Shown: positions 23,770 through 31,812 of the stretch, piece after piece
Layout of the letters: the number at the start of each line of letters is the position of its first letter
Position numbering within the stretch: position 1 is the stretch's first letter
IMG/VR virus record: IMGVR_UViG_3300047554_000447
Location: 1-64,000 of that record
Direction: 5' to 3' (one strand)
Length of the DNA stretch: 64,000 nt
From: a virus
Notes under the pieces: model-generated
What the model was told of the DNA's origin: nothing
The model's database searches: none
What the model saw: only the letters and a program-made list of their open reading frames with translations
Translations under genes and position numbers: made by a program

Positions 23770-23954
23770 AAGTTAAAAAAGAAGAACTATGGCAAAGTCC
23801 AAATCAGACTGAGTTTTATGTAGACGATGTTAGAGATGTTGACGGCGAACGCTGGATCTATTACACTAACACTTTTACAAAACAGACTTATAGCTGTTTG
23901 GAATTAGCATTTATTGAAAGATTTCAACCGATTTTAAACAGGAGTTATCGATGA
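23766..23954 (+). CDS. Unidentified 62-residue protein
   Basis: Small beta-rich protein with aromatic residues (F-Y-V-D-D-V-R-D...E-R-W-I-Y-Y-T-N-T-F), suggestive of an SH3-like fold, but without a recognised motif. It overlaps both neighbours by 4 bp, so it is translated as part of the ligase operon. Confidence 0.6.
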   Translation: MKVKKEELWQSPNQTEFYVDDVRDVDGERWIYYTNTFTKQTYSCLELAFIERFQPILNRSYR

Positions 23955-24097
23955 ACTGTACCGGACAACCGTTGTCAAATACTACTGCTCAATATATTGA
24001 GTTTTGGAATCTATACTGTCAATATAACACAGCGTGGATTGAAGTGTATTTAAATATGTATAAGTGGTGGATGCCACTAATGAATAAAGGAGAATAA
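23951..24097 (+). CDS. Small aromatic-rich protein, 48 residues
   Basis: ATG 23951 overlaps the preceding stop (ATGA), with GGAG 5 bp upstream; TAA at 24095-24097 lies 1 bp before the next ATG. The peptide is unusually rich in tryptophan and tyrosine (F-W-N-L-Y-C-Q-Y-N-T-A-W, Y-K-W-W) and may associate with the membrane interface. It directly precedes the membrane protein at 24099, and its end provides that gene's AAAGGAG ribosome site. Not recognised. Confidence 0.6.
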   Translation: MNCTGQPLSNTTAQYIEFWNLYCQYNTAWIEVYLNMYKWWMPLMNKGE

Positions 24098-24098
24098 A

Positions 24099-24770
24099 AT
24101 GTACGCAGTAACCTATAGGTCAGCTACAGAAATTAATTCAGCTATGGGCCGAGTCTACGGCCACATGGGTCTAGCTGTTCTAACTAGCATGATTATCAGC
24201 TATCTCGTTGGTACTAATGCTTCACTTTTAGAATTTTTCTTTACTGGTGCTATGAAATGGATTGTAATTTTTGCGCCGTTGATTGCGATTCTAGGTGTTA
24301 GTGTTGCTATGGAAAAGATGAGTAAGCCTGCCTTACAAATTTTTTTACACGGGTTTGCCGCGCTGATGGGTTTGAGCTTCGCTACAATCTTTGCTGTTTA
24401 CAACATGGGTAGTATCGTAAGCGCATTTATGAGTGCCGCAGTATTGTTTGGTGTCATGAGCTTCTACGGATATTTTACTAAAAAGAATCTAGATAGCATC
24501 GGGCAATTCATGTTCATTGGATTGATTGCTATTATCATTGCTAGTATTATTAACATCTTTATCGGTAGTACTGTATTCCAAATGGTTATTAGTGCTATTG
24601 CTGTTATTGTGTTCCTTGGCTTAACTGCCTATGACACACAAAAAATTCGAGAAATTGTCAGTTACGACAATGACGGTAAAGCTGAGGTAATGGGTGCGTT
24701 AACACTTTATCTCGATTTTATCAACTTGTTCTTAAGTCTATTACAACTGTTTGGCGGAAAGAAAGACTGA
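24099..24770 (+). CDS. Bax inhibitor-1 / YbhL-type membrane protein
   Basis: A 223-residue protein with seven hydrophobic segments separated by short loops, the topology of the BI-1 (UPF0005, YbhL/YccA) family. Family features are the N-terminal R-V-Y-G-H-M-G-L-A segment, F-Y-G-Y-F-T-K-K, and the helix-6/7 region L-T-A-Y-D-T-Q-K-I with the conserved aspartate, followed by A-L-x-L-Y-L-D-F-I-N-L-F. Bacterial members influence membrane protease FtsH or act as pH-sensitive ion leaks. In a phage it may protect membrane proteins or delay lysis (inference). Confidence 0.9.
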   Translation: MYAVTYRSATEINSAMGRVYGHMGLAVLTSMIISYLVGTNASLLEFFFTGAMKWIVIFAPLIAILGVSVAMEKMSKPALQIFLHGFAALMGLSFATIFAVYNMGSIVSAFMSAAVLFGVMSFYGYFTKKNLDSIGQFMFIGLIAIIIASIINIFIGSTVFQMVISAIAVIVFLGLTAYDTQKIREIVSYDNDGKAEVMGALTLYLDFINLFLSLLQLFGGKKD

Positions 24771-24771
24771 A

Positions 24772-25605
24772 ATGCGTAATCACTATTGGACCTGCTCTAA
24801 GTTTGCTGACTGGCTTCGTGGCACCACTAAGGGCGGAGCCAAGACTAGTGAAGGCTGGGACGAATGGGAAGCTCGTGCCAAGGCCGCATATCCCATTCGT
24901 TGGTGGCTAGCCGAAGAAGGCTTAGACTACCTACAGCGAATCGTTTACTTTATTCCGGACACATTATACAGTGCAAAATACTATATTAATAACCGCTGGG
25001 TTACTCGTACTCATGCTCTTACTGCTCATCCTCGGGATATCAAGCCTGGTACTTGGTCAGATGTTGGGCACCGTTTTCTCCCATGTCTTTTCAATGAGCT
25101 TCAAGATTTTGTAGAAGTTGAACTAGCATGGTGGCACATTGCCTGGGCAGATCCTGCCGAAAAGGCAAAGTATAACGCACCATTCTGGGCCACTGGTTGG
25201 TTCCGTTGGCGTACTTGGCGTTGCCCACAAGCAGGTCTTGATAATCTCAAGTGGCAAAGCGAGCTTCGTCATACTGTTGACGACGGCTGGGAAGAAGGCG
25301 ATCCAAATGTTGGCACACCTACTCCGCAGGCCGAAAGAGCCCTAGAAATACTAGCACTTTACAAGTGGTGGACTGAAGTTTATCGTAATCGTCCAGATCC
25401 TCACGATGCTAGCGGGTGGAGTGAATACTGCGAACGCAAACGCGAGGAAGGCGGTAGTTTTATCGGAGAAGCCAAAGATCCAGAACTTCGTGCGTTCGGT
25501 GAGGCGGCTCTGAAGAAAACGCACGAAATTGAACAAGCATATGAAGCAGAAGACGAAGCTATGTTAATTCGTCTTATCAAAGTGAGACATGCACTTTGGA
25601 CATAA
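24772..25605 (+). CDS. Unidentified tryptophan-rich 277-residue phage protein
   Basis: Start ATG 24772 lies 1 bp after the previous stop; an upstream TTG at 24751 is inside the membrane gene and less likely. The protein has an exceptional tryptophan content, with blocks such as H-Y-W-T-C-S-K-F-A-D-W-L-R-G, Y-P-I-R-W-W-L-A-E-E, W-F-R-W-R-T-W-R and Y-K-W-W-T-E-V-Y. It is soluble with no signal peptide. I believe such proteins are conserved in T4-like phages but I know of no function. Confidence 0.72.
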   Translation: MRNHYWTCSKFADWLRGTTKGGAKTSEGWDEWEARAKAAYPIRWWLAEEGLDYLQRIVYFIPDTLYSAKYYINNRWVTRTHALTAHPRDIKPGTWSDVGHRFLPCLFNELQDFVEVELAWWHIAWADPAEKAKYNAPFWATGWFRWRTWRCPQAGLDNLKWQSELRHTVDDGWEEGDPNVGTPTPQAERALEILALYKWWTEVYRNRPDPHDASGWSEYCERKREEGGSFIGEAKDPELRAFGEAALKKTHEIEQAYEAEDEAMLIRLIKVRHALWT

Positions 25606-25608
25606 ATA
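25602..25608 (+). promoter_or_regulatory. Late-promoter-like box ATAAATA
   Basis: CATAAATA overlaps the stop of the preceding gene, 22 bp before ATG 25631, with an AAAGGAGGTT ribosome site in between. Confidence 0.6.
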
Positions 25609-25630
25609 TTTTTGAAAGGAGGTTGTTACT

Positions 25631-25876
25631 ATGAAACAACTATTAATCGCAGTAGGTCTAGCAGTAGCATTTGCAGGTACCGCAGTAGCCAAGGAAGAAA
25701 CTAAAGATGTTAAAGCCAATGGCAAGACAGTAGAAGTTAGGGTTCCAAAAAGCTCTAAGATTGATTGCAAAGTCGAGGCTAACAAAGCTAAGACAGAGTG
25801 CAAGAAACCTACTAAGGAAATGCCTAAGGTTGAAAAACCAAAAGCTGAAGCACCAAAAGACGCACCTAAGAAGTAA
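25631..25876 (+). CDS. Small exported lysine-rich protein
   Basis: An 81-residue protein with a clear Sec signal peptide (M-K-Q-L-L-I-A-V-G-L-A-V-A-F-A-G-T-A-V-A, cleavage near residue 20). The mature part is about 60 residues, highly charged, with two cysteines (I-D-C-K...T-E-C-K) that could form a disulfide and a C-terminal lysine/proline/alanine tail. It would act in the periplasm. It has its own late-type promoter box, a very strong ribosome site and a terminator, so it is probably a highly expressed single-gene unit. Function unknown; a role in lysis or envelope change is possible. Confidence 0.72.
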   Translation: MKQLLIAVGLAVAFAGTAVAKEETKDVKANGKTVEVRVPKSSKIDCKVEANKAKTECKKPTKEMPKVEKPKAEAPKDAPKK

Positions 25877-25882
25877 ATAAGG

Positions 25883-25924
25883 CCCGCTCCTCTATGACTT
25901 AGTCACACGAGCGGGTTTTCTTTT
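25883..25924 (+). terminator. Intrinsic terminator
   Basis: CCCGCTC (25883-25889) pairs with GAGCGGG (25909-25915), with an inner TGAC/GTCA stem, followed by TTTTCTTTT. It ends the transcript of the exported lysine-rich protein. Confidence 0.85.
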
Positions 25925-25945
25925 GGCCACAAGATAATTAACTAT

Positions 25946-26701
25946 ATGTATTTTGATAACTGTAAGAGGCTTGTTGTATTCGGCGATTCGTTAACCTACG
26001 GTCACGGTCTTCCAGATGCCGATAATTTAAAATTTGAAAAGCCAAGCAGTTTGTCTTGGGCTAACACAGTGGCTATGAATTACGGCCTTGAATTATATAA
26101 TAAGGCGATACCCGGAAGTGGTAATGATTCAATGTTTCGAGCCTTTAACGAATATTTAATTGGTATATTTGCCAACGATCACCATAATGCTACTCGTAGA
26201 TTTTCAGCAGTCTACAAGCCTGGCGATGCTGTAATCATTGGTTTAAGCAATCTATGGCGCACTGAAGTTTATGATTTTAGACATCAACGATACGAAAGAA
26301 TACTAGTCAACAGCGAATATTTTTATGATCCTGATCTAGAAAAATCTGTTAGGTACATTATGGCCGCTGAAAGCGAGGATAGTCTAATTTCAAAGATGCT
26401 ACAACAGATACACAATATAGTTTCAATGTGTAGACATTATAATATACCGGTGTTGTTATTCCATGCTCTGCCACCAATCGATCATAAAACTAACAGCGAC
26501 ATTATCAATCAAACATATATCCCACCATCGTGCCAATCAATGTTAAAACGTACAAATTGTCGAGAGTGGCTCACTGAAGTTATGCACAACGAAATATCTT
26601 TAAAGTTAGGTAGAGATCATTTTTTACCCTGCGGACACCCTAGTGCATCCGGTCAAGACTTCTGGGGTAAAAGATTAATCAATTATATTGAGGATTTATG
26701 A
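25946..26701 (+). CDS. SGNH/GDSL hydrolase
   Basis: A 251-residue hydrolase. Block I is V-V-F-G-D-S-L-T-Y-G-H-G with nucleophile S15; a glycine (I-P-G-S-G-N-D, block II) and an asparagine (I-I-G-L-S-N-L-W, block III region) follow; H231 in C-G-H-P-S-A-S-G is the block V histidine. The usual aspartate three residues before it is replaced by proline, so the relay residue may differ (D223 is near). It probably removes acyl groups from a sugar or lipid. It is coupled by ATGA overlap to a glycosyltransferase-like gene. Confidence 0.82.
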   Translation: MYFDNCKRLVVFGDSLTYGHGLPDADNLKFEKPSSLSWANTVAMNYGLELYNKAIPGSGNDSMFRAFNEYLIGIFANDHHNATRRFSAVYKPGDAVIIGLSNLWRTEVYDFRHQRYERILVNSEYFYDPDLEKSVRYIMAAESEDSLISKMLQQIHNIVSMCRHYNIPVLLFHALPPIDHKTNSDIINQTYIPPSCQSMLKRTNCREWLTEVMHNEISLKLGRDHFLPCGHPSASGQDFWGKRLINYIEDL

Positions 26702-27897
26702 AAGTAAAAATATTTGTAGAAGAAGGCGATCGAGTTCCGTATGTGAACGGATTTAAAAAAGAAATCGCTGAAAAAATTATCATACCTCAGTATTATCCCG
26801 AAGGATTTTTTGGTCTATACGGCCCTCCATTCTTTAGAACATACGAACCTGTAAATGCTATTCCCGAAGATAAATTCTATTATCCAATAATTGTTAGTTT
26901 ATGGTTGATCATTGATAATATTGAGCACCTCGAAATACCAACTGAAATTATTTCTTGTATTAAATCTCAACAGGCAAAGATATTATTAGTAAATCCATTT
27001 GAGGGTTGGGAGTGGAGTTACTGGGAATCTCTAGTAGAGAAAATCGCAGATAAATTTAATTTATCATCAGACGATTTTGTCTGCCTAACAGGCAATCACT
27101 CTCCTCTAACTAATTTAAAATCTATCGTGTTTAATTTTTGGGAGTTTGGTTATCAATATAATCTCTTAGAAGAACATAGATTAAAATTTATCGAATCAGT
27201 TAAGAATCTAGACGCTAAACCTTATAAGTTTATCTGTCTAAATCGCAGGCCTCATTTTCACAGACTGGCTCTAGTACAGATGTTGTTTGATATCAAAGAT
27301 CAAGGAATCCTAACCTGTGCAAAACAAGGAGCAATCGCACCCGAATATTTTACTATGCATCTTAATAGATTGCAAAAATACGACGAAGGAATACATGATC
27401 GATTCGTTAAAAATATACTTCCAGTATTGCCGTTGACCGTCGACGACGGCATTGATGTTGAGATAGAAAATCCTGCACTGGATACTAAGTATGATAAATT
27501 TTTCGATAGTTATATTCATATAGTAACAGAAACATTTTTTGAACAACTCAATAATAGAATGTTTTTCAGTGAAAAGGCTTTTAAGCCGATGGCTATGTTA
27601 CAGCCATTTGTGTTTGTTGGTCAACGTCACTCATTAAAAACTCTCAGAGACTTAGGATACAAAACATTTCAACCATATATAGATGAAAGCTACGATGAAA
27701 TCGTCGATGACCACGACCGTATGCAGGCTGTGGTAAAAGAGATAAAAAGATTAACGGCTCTTGAACATGATCAGCTATGGGTACTAATACAGCGTATTCG
27801 CCCTATTATTGAACATAATTTTCTGCACATTTATACTAGAGCTGATATTATCAAAGAACAATTAAAATCTGAATTAATTAAAGGATTAGAAAAATGA
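26698..27897 (+). CDS. Probable glycosyltransferase (GT-B type)
   Basis: A 399-residue soluble protein. K-F-I-C-L-N-R-R-P-H-F-H-R near 178 and the C-terminal block F-S-E-K-A-F-K-P-M-A-M-L-Q-P-F-V-F-V-G resemble the donor-binding region of fucosyltransferase-like and other GT-B enzymes (S-E-K then P-h-h-h-G). A V-T-E-T-F-F strand precedes it. The assignment rests mainly on this pattern and on its place between a deacylase-like enzyme and a UDP-sugar dehydrogenase, to both of which it is coupled by 4-bp overlaps. Confidence 0.6.
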   Translation: MKVKIFVEEGDRVPYVNGFKKEIAEKIIIPQYYPEGFFGLYGPPFFRTYEPVNAIPEDKFYYPIIVSLWLIIDNIEHLEIPTEIISCIKSQQAKILLVNPFEGWEWSYWESLVEKIADKFNLSSDDFVCLTGNHSPLTNLKSIVFNFWEFGYQYNLLEEHRLKFIESVKNLDAKPYKFICLNRRPHFHRLALVQMLFDIKDQGILTCAKQGAIAPEYFTMHLNRLQKYDEGIHDRFVKNILPVLPLTVDDGIDVEIENPALDTKYDKFFDSYIHIVTETFFEQLNNRMFFSEKAFKPMAMLQPFVFVGQRHSLKTLRDLGYKTFQPYIDESYDEIVDDHDRMQAVVKEIKRLTALEHDQLWVLIQRIRPIIEHNFLHIYTRADIIKEQLKSELIKGLEK

Positions 27898-29123
27898 AAA
27901 TTGCGATGATTGGTTGCGGCAAATTAGGTTTACCCTGCGCCGAAGTGATGAGTCAACACTACGACGTAGTTGGCTACGATGTTGTTAAGGACCCGACTGC
28001 ACAAATACCTTTACTGGATTCCATTAAGGAAGCAGTCACTGGAAAAGATTTAATTTTCGTTGCAGTTCCCACGCCTCATGACCCAGAATACGGCGGTAGT
28101 AAACCTATCGCTGAAATGCCTTCTAAAGATTTTGACTACACTATAGTTAAGCAGGTATTATCCGATATCAATCAATATGTAAACAAGAATCAGTTAGTGG
28201 TACTAATTTCTACAGTGCTTCCGGGAACAGTAAGAGAACATCTCGCACCGAGGATCACTAATGCTAGATTTATCTATAATCCTTATTTGATTGCTATGGG
28301 ATCGGTTAAATGGGACATGGTCAACCCAGAATGTCTAATCGTTGGTACAGAAGACGGCTCACGCACTGGTGACGCAGGACTATTGATTGATTTTTACAAG
28401 CCGATCATGGAAAATGATCCTCAGATTAATGTAGGCACATGGGACGAAGCAGAAGCTATTAAGATCTTTTATAACACATTTATTTCAGCTAAGATTGGTT
28501 TGGTTAACATGATCCAAGATGTTGCTGAAAAGAATGGTAACATTAATGTAGACGTAGTAACTGATGCACTCAAGGCCGCAACACAAAGGATTACCGGGCC
28601 TCGTTATCTAACTGCTGGTATGGGAGATGGTGGTGCTTGTCATCCTCGAGACAACATCGCTTTAAGGTATCTAGCAGAAAGATTAGATCTAGGCTACGAC
28701 TTATTCCATGCAATTATGCACAGCCGAGACATGCAGGCTAAGAACATGGCTTTAAAATTAGTCAACTTGGCTAAAGAACATAAGCTACCTGTGGTCATAC
28801 ACGGTCGTGCTTATAAGCCCTATGTTCCATATACCATCGGATCTTACTCAGAATTAGTTGCTCATTTCGTTATGGATGAGGGTGTAGAACTACAGTATGC
28901 AGATCCAGAAACTGGAGACTTTGTCCAGAATGGTTTGGCGGCTGTTATTCTTTTAGCCCATAACCCAACCGTAACCTATTTTGGTACTGGTGTTGCTGTA
29001 AAACCACATGATTTCTATTTTGAGCCCGGAATTGGTTCTGTATTTTTGGACCCGTGGCGCATGACGCCGGATATTACTGGAATGACTGTTATCCATTACG
29101 GAAATACCCGAGTCCAAAAGTGA
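27894..29123 (+). CDS. UDP-glucose/UDP-ManNAc dehydrogenase-like enzyme
   Basis: A 409-residue nucleotide-sugar dehydrogenase. NAD-binding G-C-G-K-L-G (8-13), V-A-V-P-T-P-H-D, I-S-T-V-L-P-G-T, the catalytic cysteine C249 in G-D-G-G-A-C-H-P-R-D-N, and H-G-R-A-Y-K-P in the C-terminal domain follow the order of UDP-glucose 6-dehydrogenases. The family usually has G-G-S-C-F-P-K-D; A-C-H-P-R-D is a mild divergence. It would oxidise C6 of a UDP-sugar to the uronic acid using two NAD+. It forms an operon with the glycosyltransferase and SGNH genes, suggesting synthesis of an acidic glycan. Confidence 0.85.
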   Translation: MKIAMIGCGKLGLPCAEVMSQHYDVVGYDVVKDPTAQIPLLDSIKEAVTGKDLIFVAVPTPHDPEYGGSKPIAEMPSKDFDYTIVKQVLSDINQYVNKNQLVVLISTVLPGTVREHLAPRITNARFIYNPYLIAMGSVKWDMVNPECLIVGTEDGSRTGDAGLLIDFYKPIMENDPQINVGTWDEAEAIKIFYNTFISAKIGLVNMIQDVAEKNGNINVDVVTDALKAATQRITGPRYLTAGMGDGGACHPRDNIALRYLAERLDLGYDLFHAIMHSRDMQAKNMALKLVNLAKEHKLPVVIHGRAYKPYVPYTIGSYSELVAHFVMDEGVELQYADPETGDFVQNGLAAVILLAHNPTVTYFGTGVAVKPHDFYFEPGIGSVFLDPWRMTPDITGMTVIHYGNTRVQK

Positions 29124-29152
29124 TTGACACAAATATCAAATGGTCGTATAAT
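29124..29152 (+). promoter_or_regulatory. Consensus sigma-70-type promoter
   Basis: TTGACA, 17-bp spacer, TATAAT (29147-29152), perfect consensus, starting directly after the UDP-sugar dehydrogenase stop codon. Expected start near 29159 gives a leader with CGGAG before ATG 29187. Confidence 0.92.
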
Positions 29153-29186
29153 ATAGATATTGTTAATAACAACGGAGCAATCAAAA

Positions 29187-30389
29187 ATGGCTAAAGCCGC
29201 AACCAAAACTCGTGTTACTAAAAAGCAAGTTCAAGCCCACCGTACTCGTGCCGTAAAAGACACTAGTCCGAATTGGGAGGGTTGCGAATCATGGGATGGC
29301 GATAAGTTTCACAAGTATTTTCGTCATGCTATGGACTACCATCGTCTTGAGAGCGAAATTAAAACCTACAAACCTATCGTAGTTAAATGGATGGAAAGCC
29401 AAGGTTGCGCTAAAGCAGACATCGCCGCTATCAAGAAAGTTAAAGATAATCGCATCAGCACTACTATGGGAGCTGTTGCTCACTGTCTTACTCGCGGTAT
29501 GACCCCTCAACGTGCAGATTTTAATAACGGACGTGATACTGCTGAATGGTTACGTGCAGAAATTGTCAAGGTTATCGCCGACGGTAAAGACGACATTGAC
29601 CCGGAAGTTGCGGCCGCTGAAAAAGAAGCGTCAAAGGCCAATGTCTATGTTCCAACTATTCAAGAACGTGTTCGCGAAGCCGCTTCACGAATGACTGAGG
29701 AGATTGAAGACGCTCTCGAGAGCTTTAACGCAGATGCAGAAAACTTTGATCCTAAAGCGTTCAAACTGCTAAACCTTCTCAAAGGTAAAGGTGTAAAGGC
29801 CGCACATGCTCGTATTATTAAAGACTTCTACTCTAGAGATTTAGACGAGCTTCTTGAGTTAGCTAGTGGCAAAGCAGATGAGCAACTTCGTGAAGGTTAC
29901 AGTCACCGTAGTCGCAAACAGATTAAGAACTTGATAGTGTTCTATCAAGAAATCCATGCGGCCTGTGACATGCTCATGCAAGAAGCAAAGGTTAACAAAA
30001 AGCCGCGAGCTCGCAAGACAGTTCCAGCTGAAAAGATCGTAGGTAAGCTCAAGTACATGAAAACCAACGAGCCTCTCAAGTTAGTCTCTATCAATCCTAC
30101 AGATATTTTGGGTGCTAAAGAATTGTGGATTTACAATACTAAGACTCGTAAACTGGGCAAATATGTAGCTTCAGAATTTAACGATCTTGGCGTTAAAGGT
30201 ACTTCAATTACCGGGTTTGATGAGAATGCCAGCATACAAAAGACTCTGCGTAAGCCTGAAGAAAAGCTCAAAGAGTTTAAAGCGGCTGGCAAGGTCGCAT
30301 TACGCAAGTTCTTAGAGGATATCAACGCTGTTGATACCAAAATGAACGGCCGCATTAACGAAGAAACTATCCTTTTAAAAGTAGCGTAA
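29187..30389 (+). CDS. Unidentified 400-residue basic phage protein
   Basis: Start ATG 29187 has an AACGGAG ribosome site; a TTG at 29160 lies at the predicted transcript start and is rejected. The N-terminus is very basic (M-A-K-A-A-T-K-T-R-V-T-K-K-Q), as in many nucleic-acid-binding proteins. The middle is helical, and the C-terminal part, I-N-P-T-D-I-L-G-A-K-E-L-W-I-Y-N-T-K-T-R-K-L-G, is a beta-rich domain. Related proteins are, to my knowledge, common in T4-like marine phages but unassigned. It has its own strong early promoter. Confidence 0.75.
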   Translation: MAKAATKTRVTKKQVQAHRTRAVKDTSPNWEGCESWDGDKFHKYFRHAMDYHRLESEIKTYKPIVVKWMESQGCAKADIAAIKKVKDNRISTTMGAVAHCLTRGMTPQRADFNNGRDTAEWLRAEIVKVIADGKDDIDPEVAAAEKEASKANVYVPTIQERVREAASRMTEEIEDALESFNADAENFDPKAFKLLNLLKGKGVKAAHARIIKDFYSRDLDELLELASGKADEQLREGYSHRSRKQIKNLIVFYQEIHAACDMLMQEAKVNKKPRARKTVPAEKIVGKLKYMKTNEPLKLVSINPTDILGAKELWIYNTKTRKLGKYVASEFNDLGVKGTSITGFDENASIQKTLRKPEEKLKEFKAAGKVALRKFLEDINAVDTKMNGRINEETILLKVA

Positions 30390-30407
30390 GGTTCGGTAGG
30401 GCCATAA

Positions 30408-30415
30408 GATAAATA
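30408..30415 (+). promoter_or_regulatory. Late promoter GATAAATA with hairpin leader
   Basis: GATAAATA followed by C, 19 bp before ATG 30435. The leader contains ATACTC and GAGTAT (30413-30418, 30425-30430), able to form a 6-bp hairpin next to the start codon. Confidence 0.65.
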
Positions 30416-30434
30416 CTCGAAAGAGAGTATTCTT

Positions 30435-31811
30435 ATGGCCCTAAACATCTATGAACCTATGAAATTTCGTAGTCAAGGTATTGAAGACCTTGCTACGCAC
30501 GAAACGCTAGTTATCACTAACGGAAAAATCACTGTCGACACAGTCGAGCCTAAAAAAGCGGTGTCTTTTGCGGGTGCGAATTTTGCTGAAATCGAAGGTA
30601 ATGGCATCCGCTGGACTGACGGTCGCAAGGCAAAAACACTAGCATTTAAGGAATCAAAGCTCTGGACAGATTTAACTCTTAATCTAGACGAAGAACAAGA
30701 ATACCAAATCAATAACACTACAGTTTTGAGCTTCACAGAGCTAGGCTCAACTGTTACTAAAAGTAACCTAAAACAAGTAGGTGTTCTTAAAAATCTAAGA
30801 GTAGCCGGAAATGCGTCCTTTGGAGACTTTGCCTATGCTATGGGCAGTCTAAATCGCTTTGGTATTAACACAGATGCGCCGGGTGCGGCTCTAGGCATTG
30901 TTGAAAATTCTGTAGAGATTTTGCTAGGAAGTTTAAAACAAGACACAGCGATCTTTGGAACACACAGCAACGATCATTTAGAAATCATCACTGATAATAC
31001 TACTAGAATAACTGTTACAAATTCTGGTGAAGTTGTTATCGGGTCTGCTAATCATAAGAACGGAATACTTCGTGTAAATGGTACCCTGTATGCTGATGCG
31101 ATCGTTACAGAAAGATCTAGTCCATTAGTTTTTAAAGAATCAGACACTAGCTCAAACTACGGTAAAGGAATTATTTGGGCAGGTAAAACTGGTCCAAACA
31201 AACAGCTAGTATATCAGGCTAACCCAGATCGCATTTGGTCAACTGATATTATTGACCTAGCACAAGAGAAATACTTTGCTATTGAAAACCAGATGGTCTT
31301 AAGCAAGACTAGCCTAGGCACTAGCGTAGTTGAAAGCTCATTAACAAAATTAGGTATACTTAAAGATCTACAAGTTGCTGGCGATGCGGCGATCACTAGA
31401 AAACTTTCAACTAGCAGAATCGAAATAGGCAAGTTCGCTGTCGATGAAAACCGTTTAGAGTTTGATAGAAACTTTAGCATCCAGCAAGGTACACTAAGTG
31501 AATTTAGAATCGGATCAGATATCACTATCGGTAACAGCGACAACACAACTAGAGCCGTATCAGTTTACGGTAGACTCGCAGTCGGAACTGCTAGACCCGG
31601 TGATGATGTTTCATTAACTGTGTCAGGACCTGTTAGTTTTGAAAACAAGAAGTTTAAGGTAGGATCTGGAATCCCAACATTTGGTGATTACAACAAAGGA
31701 GATGTTGTTTGGAATGACGATCCAAAGGCCGGCAGTCACATAGGCTGGGTCTGTATCACTGCTGGTTCTCCAGGATTCTGGTTGCCGTTCGGCTATATCG
31801 GCTCACGATGA
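30435..31811 (+). CDS. Tail fibre-like protein with internal duplication
   Basis: A 458-residue protein rich in serine, threonine, asparagine and short beta repeats, as in phage fibre shafts. Residues about 75-128 (L-W-T-D-L-T-L-N-L...L-K-N-L-R-V-A-G-N) recur at about 255-308 (I-W-S-T-D-I-I-D-L...L-K-D-L-Q-V-A-G-D). The C-terminus, G-D-V-V-W-N-D...G-W-V-C-I-T-A-G...F-W-L-P-F-G, is like the tip domains of receptor-binding fibres. A late-type promoter precedes it. The gene is separate from the main structural cluster and is followed by a glycosyltransferase-like gene. Confidence 0.75.
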   Translation: MALNIYEPMKFRSQGIEDLATHETLVITNGKITVDTVEPKKAVSFAGANFAEIEGNGIRWTDGRKAKTLAFKESKLWTDLTLNLDEEQEYQINNTTVLSFTELGSTVTKSNLKQVGVLKNLRVAGNASFGDFAYAMGSLNRFGINTDAPGAALGIVENSVEILLGSLKQDTAIFGTHSNDHLEIITDNTTRITVTNSGEVVIGSANHKNGILRVNGTLYADAIVTERSSPLVFKESDTSSNYGKGIIWAGKTGPNKQLVYQANPDRIWSTDIIDLAQEKYFAIENQMVLSKTSLGTSVVESSLTKLGILKDLQVAGDAAITRKLSTSRIEIGKFAVDENRLEFDRNFSIQQGTLSEFRIGSDITIGNSDNTTRAVSVYGRLAVGTARPGDDVSLTVSGPVSFENKKFKVGSGIPTFGDYNKGDVVWNDDPKAGSHIGWVCITAGSPGFWLPFGYIGSR

Positions 31812-31812
31812 T

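Noticed and set aside
25873-25879. GTAAATA box at the end of the exported-peptide gene
   Set aside because: It is made by the stop codon and the bases after it and is directly followed by a terminator, so it is probably not a promoter.
29160-29186. TTG start that would extend the 29187 protein by 9 residues
   Set aside because: It falls on the predicted transcription start, with no ribosome site, while ATG 29187 has AACGGAG at a good distance.
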